A stretch of DNA of 14,162 bases from Opitutia bacterium UBA5964 (GTDB lineage: Bacteria > Verrucomicrobiota > Verrucomicrobiia > Opitutales > Coraliomargaritaceae), in assembly GCA_002430605.1 (NCBI GenBank), contig DJBY01000068.1:1-14162 (forward strand). The letters are read 5' to 3'. The position numbers and the translations under genes were made by a program. A model generated the notes under the pieces. It searched no databases, was not told the origin of the DNA, and saw only the letters and a list, made by a program, of their open reading frames with translations. Positions within the stretch are counted from its first letter, which is position 1; each line of letters starts with the position of its first letter. Positions 7,313-13,531 of this stretch are shown here, in pieces.

Positions 7313-8089
7313 CTACTTTCCTAGATCGAAGCGCTCGATCACTTCTTCTGCAAAGTAACGATAGGCATTCGCACCAGTGCTATTCGGATCATACTCAAAA
7401 ATTGATTGCCCAAAACTCGGCGCTTCACTCAAACGAATCGAGCGAGGAATCATCGAGCGAAAGACCTTCTCGTCGAAATGATTACGGACTTCCCCGACGA
7501 CTTGGTGAGAGAGATTGGTGCGTTGATCAAACATCGTCATCAAAATACCACCCAGCTCTAAATCGTCGTTTACCCCCGCCTCACGCAGTTTATCAACCAC
7601 CTTCAGAATTTGCCCGAGGCCTTCCATCGCTAGGTACTCACACTGCAAGGCAATGAGCAGATAATCCGCAGCTGCCAAGCTATTCATCGACAGCATTCCC
7701 AAAGCTGGTGGGCAGTCCAAAATAATGGCATCATAATCGCCCGAATTGCGCAACGGCGCCAAACATTCACGCAGCTGCACCAAATAATTATCACGCTGGA
7801 TCAGTTCGATCTCTATCGCAGCCATATCCACTTCAGACGGAATTATAAACAGATTCTGATTTGACCCGATCGGTTGCACCTTCTCCAGAGCAGTGCCGTC
7901 GCCGCACAGCGGGCCATATAAACTGCCACCTTCGAGCTTTTCCAGCCCGAGGCCACTCGTCGCGTTTGCCTGCGGATCCAAGTCCACTAACACCGTCCTG
8001 ACACCCATCTCCGCTAGCGCATAGCTGAGATTGATCGCAGTCGTGGTCTTACCGACACCGCCTTTTTGATTCGCAATTGTAAAAACCAT
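7313..8089 (-). CDS. parA: ParA/Soj-type chromosome partitioning ATPase
   Basis: A 258-residue P-loop ATPase of the ParA/MinD superfamily. Its N-terminus MVFTIANQKGGVGKTTT holds the deviant Walker A with signature Lys9 and catalytic Lys14. Asp36/Asp38 lie in VLVDLDPQANAT (Walker A'), and Asp125 in AIILDCPPALG (Walker B). The C-terminal part FRSMIPRSIRLSEAPSFGQSI is characteristic of Soj/ParA. Such proteins bind DNA nonspecifically as ATP dimers and move ParB-parS complexes. There is no helix-turn-helix extension, as expected for the chromosomal (type Ib-like) form. ATG at 8089 is chosen because the conserved domain begins at once; longer starts (ATG 8098, or further to 8152) add a Cys/Arg-rich non-conserved tail. 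No parB is visible on either side: xerC lies downstream and a phosphofructokinase gene is divergent upstream. No Shine-Dalgarno sequence precedes the start. Confidence 0.9.
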   Translation of the reverse strand: MVFTIANQKGGVGKTTTAINLSYALAEMGVRTVLVDLDPQANATSGLGLEKLEGGSLYGPLCGDGTALEKVQPIGSNQNLFIIPSEVDMAAIEIELIQRDNYLVQLRECLAPLRNSGDYDAIILDCPPALGMLSMNSLAAADYLLIALQCEYLAMEGLGQILKVVDKLREAGVNDDLELGGILMTMFDQRTNLSHQVVGEVRNHFDEKVFRSMIPRSIRLSEAPSFGQSIFEYDPNSTGANAYRYFAEEVIERFDLGK

Positions 8090-8176
8090 GGAACACATAC
8101 CACAGTGATAGCCGCACCTCTGTTTGCGTCGAGCAGAAAGGCAACAGCTCAATAAAATCTCTACACGTCCAAAAAT
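8090..8176. promoter_or_regulatory. Divergent promoter region of parA and the phosphofructokinase gene
   Basis: Only 87 bases separate the two divergent starts, so both promoters must lie here or overlap the 5' ends. TAAAAT at 8153-8158 could be a -10 box for the plus-strand gene, but no -35 box is at proper spacing. Inferred from gene orientation rather than from recognisable boxes. Confidence 0.35.
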
Positions 8177-9421
8177 ATGATGTCTGAAACAAAATCCGTC
8201 AAAAAAGTCGCGCTCCTCACCGCAGGCGGCCTCGCACCTTGCCTGTCCTCCGCTGTTGGTGGACTGATCGAACGCTACACTGAGCTATATCCCGACATTG
8301 AAATTATTTGCTATCGCAGCGGTTACAAAGGCCTCCTCCTTGGCGATAGCATTCTGGTAACTGAAGAGATCCGCGCCAACGCAGGCGTCCTGCACGATCA
8401 CGGCGGCAGCCCGATCGGCAACAGCCGAGTCAAACTCACCAACGTCAAAGACTGCATCAAACGTGGTCTGGTCAAAGAAGGCGAAGAGCCACTCAAAGTC
8501 GCAGCTGACCAGCTTGCCAAGGATAATGTGGATGTACTCCATACCATCGGTGGCGACGACACCAATACTACCGCAGCCGACCTAGCCGCATACCTCGCAG
8601 AGAATGATTACGCACTCACTGTCGTCGGACTACCAAAGACCATCGACAACGATGTCTACCCGATCGCACAAAGCCTTGGCGCATGGACTGCCGCCGAACA
8701 AGGTGCCAAATATTTCGACAACGTGGTCGCCGAGCACAACGCCAACCCGCGCATGCTGATCATCCACGAAGTCATGGGCCGCAACTGCGGTTGGCTCACC
8801 GCAGCCACTGCCGATGCTTACCGTAAAGGCCTCAATCGACTCGAATGGGCGGAAACGATTGGCCTCAGCGCAATTCGCAAAGATGTGCACGCGATCTTCA
8901 TCCCGGAAATGGATTTCGACATCCAGGCCGAAGCAGCACGCCTGAAAGCGATCATGGATGAGCACGACAACGTAAACATCTTCATCTCCGAAGGTGCTGG
9001 CGTCGAAACCATCATCAAGGAAATGGAAGCCGCAGGCGAAGCAGTGCCTCGCGATGCCTTTGGCCACGTGAAGCTCGACGCCGTCAACCCCGGTAAATGG
9101 TTTGGTGAGCAATTCGCCAAAATGCTCGACGCCGAAAAGGTGCTCGTGCAGAAGAGCGGCTACTTTGCACGCGCGGCACCAGCCAATAAAGATGACCTTC
9201 GCCTGATTAAGAGCTGTACTGACCTCGCAGTCGACTGTGCAGTCGTCGGCGAGAGCGGCGTCATCGGCCACGACGAAGATGATCGTAATATTCTCCGAGC
9301 AATCGAGTTTCCCCGCATCGCGGGCGGCAAGCCATTCAATATTGACACCCCTTGGTTCGAAGAGCTCCTCGCTGCGATTGGGCAGACCAAAGGCGCAAAC
9401 ATCGCACAAGCAGGTCACTAA
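8177..9421 (+). CDS. pfp: Pyrophosphate-dependent 6-phosphofructokinase (PFP)
   Basis: A 414-residue phosphofructokinase catalysing the reversible phosphorylation of fructose 6-phosphate to fructose 1,6-bisphosphate, probably with pyrophosphate as donor. Evidence: an N-terminal nucleotide-fold segment VALLTAGGLAPCLSSAVGG; TIGGDDTNTTA at 123-133, where GGDD replaces the GGDG of ATP enzymes (the second Asp is the established marker for PPi use); PKTIDND at 153-159, with Lys replacing the Gly of ATP-type PGTIDND, again PPi-like, and Asp157 as the expected catalytic base; and HEVMGRNCGWLTAATADAYR (MGR at 200-202), which binds fructose 6-phosphate. The length fits the short-to-medium PFP clades, without the long insertions of plant-type enzymes. 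ATG ATG at the start leaves the first codon open by one. Divergent from parA and followed by a probable terminator, so monocistronic. Codons are strongly C-ended, consistent with high expression. GTP- or ATP-using relatives cannot be fully excluded from motifs. Confidence 0.93.
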   Translation: MMSETKSVKKVALLTAGGLAPCLSSAVGGLIERYTELYPDIEIICYRSGYKGLLLGDSILVTEEIRANAGVLHDHGGSPIGNSRVKLTNVKDCIKRGLVKEGEEPLKVAADQLAKDNVDVLHTIGGDDTNTTAADLAAYLAENDYALTVVGLPKTIDNDVYPIAQSLGAWTAAEQGAKYFDNVVAEHNANPRMLIIHEVMGRNCGWLTAATADAYRKGLNRLEWAETIGLSAIRKDVHAIFIPEMDFDIQAEAARLKAIMDEHDNVNIFISEGAGVETIIKEMEAAGEAVPRDAFGHVKLDAVNPGKWFGEQFAKMLDAEKVLVQKSGYFARAAPANKDDLRLIKSCTDLAVDCAVVGESGVIGHDEDDRNILRAIEFPRIAGGKPFNIDTPWFEELLAAIGQTKGANIAQAGH

Positions 9422-9444
9422 CAAGCGAACTCGATAGGATCGCA

Positions 9445-9489
9445 GCACTTAAAAGCCAAGGCGCATACCTGGGTTCGGCTTTTTCGTGC
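9445..9489 (+). terminator. Probable intrinsic terminator after pfp
   Basis: GCAC, two bases, AAAAGCC pair with GGCTTTT, two bases, GTGC around a loop of about 19 bases, and the descending arm carries a run of five T. It lies 24 bases after the pfp stop codon. The long loop makes it weaker than the other terminators in the window. Confidence 0.6.
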
Positions 9490-9528
9490 CATCTTAGCGG
9501 CGCCAGTGAAGATGGATCCGTCAACATC

Positions 9529-9542
9529 AGCTTAATTAAGCT
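9529..9542. promoter_or_regulatory. 14-bp perfect palindrome, possible operator
   Basis: AGCTTAATTAAGCT is fully self-complementary and lies 195 bases upstream of the transporter start, where a sugar-responsive regulator could bind. It matches no operator I recognise. A chance occurrence in AT-rich DNA is possible. Confidence 0.25.
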
Positions 9543-9718
9543 AGGGTTCCAGCTGCGACGCACTCAATTGTACCAGCAGTCACACCCGCTGAATCCAACA
9601 TTTCTAAATAAAAAACCTTGCGACTGTGCTTTGATAGTTTGCTCTAAAAAAGTTGCTCGCGAATAAACCTAACAATTAGCGAGCCACTTAAGCATAGTTC
9701 TAAGTGATACTTAACTCA

Positions 9719-9733
9719 CCCCCCCAAAAAAAA
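9719..9733 (+). repeat. C7A8 homopolymer tract directly before the transporter start
   Basis: Seven C followed by eight A end four bases before ATG 9738, where a Shine-Dalgarno sequence would normally sit. Both runs are long enough to slip during replication or transcription. Confidence 0.7.
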
Positions 9734-9737
9734 TACA

Positions 9738-11228
9738 ATGAGCAAAACTGACAACCCGCCGGTGATACCGCGTAACTTCCTGATCTCCTTTATCTTGGTG
9801 ACCTCACTGTTTTCCTTGTGGGGATTCGCGAATGATGTGACCAATCCACTGGTTGCGGTCTTCAAGGATGTCTTTGTTATTACAAACGCACAAAGCACTT
9901 GGGTGCAGATGGCATTTTATGGAGGTTACGCGACCATGGCATTGCCTGCCGCGATCTTCATTCGTCGTTTCTCTTACAAATCGGGTATTATTGTTGGGCT
10001 TTCCTTATATGCGATTGGCGCGCTGCTCTCCATTCCCGCAGCCGCAGGTGCCAATTTCAATCTCTTCATCATTGCGCTCTATATCCTGACCTTTGGTTTA
10101 GCCTTTCTCGAGACGACTGCGAACCCCTACATACTCTCGATGGGCCCACCAGAAACGGCTACGAGACGTCTGAACCTGGCCCAAGCGTTCAACCCGTTGG
10201 GCTCTCTGACTGGTATGTTCATTGCTGGCACAGTTATTTTGTCCGCGATTCAAGTGGAGGACTTTAAGAACGATGTGAACGGCTACGCAGGGGATCTTGC
10301 TACGACCGCGATCGTCCAACAGGAACACAACATTCCTGCCTTCCTTCAGGCCAAGCCTCGTGAACGCGTTCACGATGCAAACGTCCAGGCATACGTGGCG
10401 ATGGTCGGAGTGGATGCGCCCGCAACTGCGCTTCAAGATTTCAAGGACGGCAAGATCACCAGCTTTCAGGGGATGACCCACCGTGAGCTTCAGCAGAATG
10501 ACTTAAAGTTGGTTGCGCTGCCCTACACTGCCATCGGATGTGTGGTTTTGGTCGTCTTAGTCGTATTTTTTGTTACTAAGCTACCTCACACGGGTGCGCC
10601 TGATTCGGATCATGATGTGCATTTTGGCCGGACAGTGAAGCGCTTGCTCACGAACCCGAATTACGTTGGTGGTGTGATTGCCCAGACCTTCTATGTCGGG
10701 GCGCAGATCATGACATGGACTTTTATCATTCAATACGCGGAGAACGAATTGGGTATTGATAAAGCGACCGCCCAGAACTTCAACATCATGGCGATGGTGA
10801 TTTTCCTCTGCAGCCGCTTCATCTGTACATTCTTCCTCAAGTATATTGCTCCAAGTAAGCTTCTGCTAATTCTAAGTGCTGGGGCGATTGCTTTCACGCT
10901 GGGTGCGATTTACATTCATAGTCTCACGGGGCTTTATTCTTTGGTTCTCATTTCTGCCTGTATGTCTCTGATGTTCCCCACGATCTACGGTCTTGCCTTG
11001 GATGGTGTGGGGCAAGATGCCAAACTCGGCTCTGCAGGGCTTATTTTTGCGATTGTGGGCGGCGTGTTTATGACACGCTTCCAGGGCCAAATATTGGACA
11101 TGGATGGCTTTATGGGCACGACCGCGACTCGTGGTTCATTCTTCCTAGTGGTGCTCTGCTTCATCATCATCGCGATCTACGGATACACCGTATCCCGCGC
11201 TGGCAAGAAAGCCGAAATCGCCGCCTAA
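9738..11228 (+). CDS. MFS sugar permease of the FucP (L-fucose:H+ symporter) family
   Basis: A 496-residue inner-membrane transporter with about 12 hydrophobic helices. Family marks: SLFSLWGFANDVTNP in helix 1; the AFYGGYATMALPAAIFIRRF and SYKSGIIVGLSLYAIGA segments; GLAFLETTANPYI, with Glu125 matching E. coli FucP Glu135; RRLNLAQAFNPLGS, matching the FucP RLNLAQTFN segment; and YVGAQIMTWTFIIQYA in the second half. FucP of E. coli uses Asp46 and Glu135 for proton coupling. By hand alignment Asp46 corresponds to Asn36 here, with an Asp at 33 instead. The region between helices 5 and 6 (about 173-256) is much longer than in E. coli FucP (about 30 residues), which explains most of the extra length. 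Substrate is likely a monosaccharide such as fucose, but no catabolic genes flank it, so the sugar is not fixed. Codon use differs from pfp (more ttg, gcg, gtt). Monocistronic with its own terminator. Confidence 0.88.
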   Translation: MSKTDNPPVIPRNFLISFILVTSLFSLWGFANDVTNPLVAVFKDVFVITNAQSTWVQMAFYGGYATMALPAAIFIRRFSYKSGIIVGLSLYAIGALLSIPAAAGANFNLFIIALYILTFGLAFLETTANPYILSMGPPETATRRLNLAQAFNPLGSLTGMFIAGTVILSAIQVEDFKNDVNGYAGDLATTAIVQQEHNIPAFLQAKPRERVHDANVQAYVAMVGVDAPATALQDFKDGKITSFQGMTHRELQQNDLKLVALPYTAIGCVVLVVLVVFFVTKLPHTGAPDSDHDVHFGRTVKRLLTNPNYVGGVIAQTFYVGAQIMTWTFIIQYAENELGIDKATAQNFNIMAMVIFLCSRFICTFFLKYIAPSKLLLILSAGAIAFTLGAIYIHSLTGLYSLVLISACMSLMFPTIYGLALDGVGQDAKLGSAGLIFAIVGGVFMTRFQGQILDMDGFMGTTATRGSFFLVVLCFIIIAIYGYTVSRAGKKAEIAA

Positions 11229-11253
11229 GCGCGTTCGCTGTTATTTATAACCG

Positions 11254-11287
11254 ACGGGCACCTCACATGAGGTGCCCGTTTTTTTGT
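11254..11287 (+). terminator. Strong intrinsic terminator after the FucP-family gene
   Basis: ACGGGCACCTC pairs perfectly with GAGGTGCCCGT around a four-base loop, followed by a run of seven T. It starts 26 bases beyond the stop codon. Confidence 0.92.
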
Positions 11288-11527
11288 GTTCATGGTTCTC
11301 CGCGCTCAACATCAACGCCATGGGGATTTACACAAAATCCCTCACCGCCAAGGAGCGGTATAACACCCGAACCACAGCGCTAAGCTGTGACACCGTTCAA
11401 GAAACTCTTCCCCGCGGATAAAGGCTTTCGCCTAGCAATGAGCCTCTATAAAAAAGGCATACCATAACCTGGCCCCATTGCTTGCTTGGTCACGACGAAC
11501 ACCACTTCAATGTCCGCATGCAACGAT
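11288..11527. other. Intergenic region between two convergent genes
   Basis: About 240 bases with no plausible gene. A 6-bp perfect hairpin CACAGC/GCTGTG with a GCTAA loop lies at 11373-11389, possibly extended by outer CGGT/ACCG arms (11356-11395). A weak AGGCT/AGCCT repeat lies at 11422-11445. No convincing terminator for the minus-strand methyltransferase gene is seen. Confidence 0.4.
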
Positions 11528-13087
11528 TCAGCCCGATTTGACCCACTTCTCCACGTGGCAGTTAAATCCACCGAGATCGACTAAATGGCGCTCTTTCAAC
11601 TTCAAGGATGGCACGGGGCTGTCTAATTTCAACGGATTGATAAATACTAGCCGTCCACCCGGGCGCAATGTCTCGGCAGCAACTCGGTAGAAACTTGTAA
11701 TCAAACCTGGCAAATCGTCGACCCGCACACGGCGGCCCAACGGCGGATTCGCAATAATCAGGCTGACGCTATTTGGAGCGATGTTGGTGACGTCTCGAAA
11801 GTTCAGGAAGTCACAACGATGGATGGCCAGTGATTCATTGCCTTTACACGCAGAGGTTAAGTTGAGCCGCGCGACCTCGACTGCCTTCTTATCAATGTCG
11901 GAGGCGATCAGCGTCTGCACATCGCCCAACAGCGAACGTTCGATCAGCTCCAGGCCAGAGCCACAAAAAGGATCCCACACCACATCCTGAGGTTCTGCCC
12001 CAGCCAAGCGAGCCATCGCGGCAGCCAACTGCGGGTGTGTGGATGCGGGCACGTCGTCGACCCGATAAGCAAAGCGAGGATCTGGCAGCACACGGGGGCT
12101 CAACTCCACCGAGAGACCAACCTTCTCAGGGTAGACCTCAATCGCCCATGGTGCTTGCCGTGCATCATTGAGTAGATCGGGGCACAGCGCAAACGCCTGA
12201 TTCACCACTGCTTGCGCTTTACTGGGAGTCACCTTGTGGCGGATGAAATCCAAACGATAACGCGGCTGGCCTTCAGTGAGTTTAGTGCACAAGCGCTGAG
12301 TCCGCTTCGAGGCAATGAGCTTGGCTAGGGCTGCAACGTCGTTGGCAGTATCCTTGGCGCTGCCCAACACGAAGTTAACCGACCCGAAGGTGCGTAGTTG
12401 GTAGAGTTCTCCCAATGTAAACGCGTTGTCTGCAGAAATCGCGACACAGCCGGGACTGACTCGCAGTATTTTAAAACGAGCGCTGAGCGTCGGGTGCGCC
12501 AACAGTTCATCCCGAACAAAGGGCTCCATGCCACGACGCGTGCGTAGGTGAATGCGCAATCCCCGAGCATCCCGAATTTTAACATTCATCAACACTTTGG
12601 TCGACGGGGCATTACGCGCCAATTGCGCCTTAATCTTTTGCTCGGTTTGCTGCAGTGCACCGTTGTTATCCTGTAAATGCGCCAATTTCTCTAAAGTCGC
12701 TTCACCGCCAATTTTGTCCAAGGTGCGGCTAAGGTGAGTCACTTCGCGTGGCTCAGTCGACTGATCCAACAATGAGAGCAGGGCTGCCTCGCTCTCCTTT
12801 TTTCCGCCAAGTTTGGGCAGCGCGACCATCGCATAACGACGCACTTTCTCTTGCGGATCCTCCAGCAGGCTCATCAGCCATTGCTGGGTTTGCTTCCTTT
12901 GCTCCTTAGTCCCCTTTTCGAGCGCCACCACTCCTAAAGCGCGCACCAAACCAACACGCGCCAAGCGGTAATTAGCAGTACCAGAATCAAACAAGGGTGC
13001 CTCGTGCAGCCACAAAGCGTCCCAAGACTGTGCGCGTAACTGCTTGTAGACTTCTTTGTCTGAATTGAGAGAGTTTTTGTTGTTCAT
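11528..13087 (-). CDS. HEAT-repeat / THUMP-like / SAM-dependent RNA methyltransferase fusion
   Basis: A 519-residue protein. Residues about 20-140 are helical HEAT-like repeats (LARVGLVRALGVVAL; VRRYAMVALPKLGGKKESEAALLSLL). The middle (about 165-330) resembles the THUMP/ferredoxin-like RNA-binding part of the Trm14/RlmL group (RRGMEPFVRDELLAHP). The C-terminal Rossmann methyltransferase has SAM motif I DPFCGSGLELIE (372-383), an acidic motif II end (Asp395/Asp397 in ASDIDKKAVEVARLN), a CDF motif III and catalytic motif IV IANPPLGRRV (NPPL at 447-450). It probably methylates tRNA or rRNA guanosine. The NPPL tetrad is unusual: the fourth position is normally aromatic (NPPY/F/W) and stacks on the base. 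The fusion to HEAT repeats is also uncommon. ATG 13087 is preferred over an upstream in-frame TTG at 13111. Divergent from the S4 gene. Specific target unknown. Confidence 0.82.
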   Translation of the reverse strand: MNNKNSLNSDKEVYKQLRAQSWDALWLHEAPLFDSGTANYRLARVGLVRALGVVALEKGTKEQRKQTQQWLMSLLEDPQEKVRRYAMVALPKLGGKKESEAALLSLLDQSTEPREVTHLSRTLDKIGGEATLEKLAHLQDNNGALQQTEQKIKAQLARNAPSTKVLMNVKIRDARGLRIHLRTRRGMEPFVRDELLAHPTLSARFKILRVSPGCVAISADNAFTLGELYQLRTFGSVNFVLGSAKDTANDVAALAKLIASKRTQRLCTKLTEGQPRYRLDFIRHKVTPSKAQAVVNQAFALCPDLLNDARQAPWAIEVYPEKVGLSVELSPRVLPDPRFAYRVDDVPASTHPQLAAAMARLAGAEPQDVVWDPFCGSGLELIERSLLGDVQTLIASDIDKKAVEVARLNLTSACKGNESLAIHRCDFLNFRDVTNIAPNSVSLIIANPPLGRRVRVDDLPGLITSFYRVAAETLRPGGRLVFINPLKLDSPVPSLKLKERHLVDLGGFNCHVEKWVKSG

Positions 13088-13197
13088 AAAAATGTGGCGA
13101 ATGCGCAGCAACCGCTGCTGGGCAAAACGAAGGGTGAACGTCTAATTTTGAGCAATGCAAAGGACAACTGAAAAGAGACAGGACGTCAAATAAGGGA

Positions 13198-13521
13198 ATG
13201 CAGACGCACATCGGGGCTTCGCCAGCAAGCACTCAACCGAGTGACTCGGCACTTGCGTCCACGACTACGCCGCAGTCAAGCTCACTTGATATGAAAGATG
13301 TAGAAATCACCCGCGAGCCCATTGAGCTCCACAAACTCCTAAAATTCGAGGGTCTCGCCGCCAGTGGTGGTGAAGCAAAGACAATGATCACGGCAGGCCG
13401 TGTTGTGCTAAACGGAGTGGTCGAAACACAGAAGCGCAAAAAACTCGTATCCGGCGACTGCATCGAAATAGGCGAAACGAAGCTCACCCTTCGACTCGTC
13501 GCAACTCCTGAGCAGTCTTAG
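13198..13521 (+). CDS. Small S4-domain RNA-binding protein (YbcJ-like)
   Basis: A protein of up to 107 residues. The core IELHKLLKFEGLAASGGEAKTMITAGRVVLNGVVETQKRKKLVSGDCIEIGETKL is a single S4 RNA-binding fold, closely like E. coli YbcJ (about 70 residues; LCDLLKLEGW, VETRKRCKIVAG). YbcJ-type proteins are small, cytoplasmic and of undefined role in RNA metabolism. The first 31 residues are Ser/Thr/Ala/Gln-rich and not part of the family core. An alternative ATG at 13291 gives a 76-residue protein of family size. Purine-rich AAGGGA sits too close to ATG 13198 to work as a normal ribosome-binding site, and ATG 13291 has none either, so the start is unsettled. Only 10 bases separate its stop from the helicase start, implying an operon of RNA-related genes. 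Confidence 0.82.
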   Translation: MQTHIGASPASTQPSDSALASTTTPQSSSLDMKDVEITREPIELHKLLKFEGLAASGGEAKTMITAGRVVLNGVVETQKRKKLVSGDCIEIGETKLTLRLVATPEQS

Positions 13522-13531
13522 CTACACCCGC

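Larger units (their letters stand above)
9490..9737. other. Intergenic region upstream of the FucP-family transporter
   Basis: This 248-base stretch has no plausible gene and is AT-rich in its right half. It contains a 14-base perfect palindrome (9529-9542), an inverted repeat CACTTA/TAAGTG with 10-base spacing (9685-9706) and a C7A8 homopolymer tract just before the start codon. A sigma-70 promoter for the transporter must be here, but I could not identify one with confidence. Confidence 0.4.

Noticed and set aside
8630..9448. Long open frame (272 residues) antisense to pfp
   Set aside because: It is the mirror of a strongly C-ended coding frame; the protein has no recognisable domain and lies wholly over a clear PFP gene.
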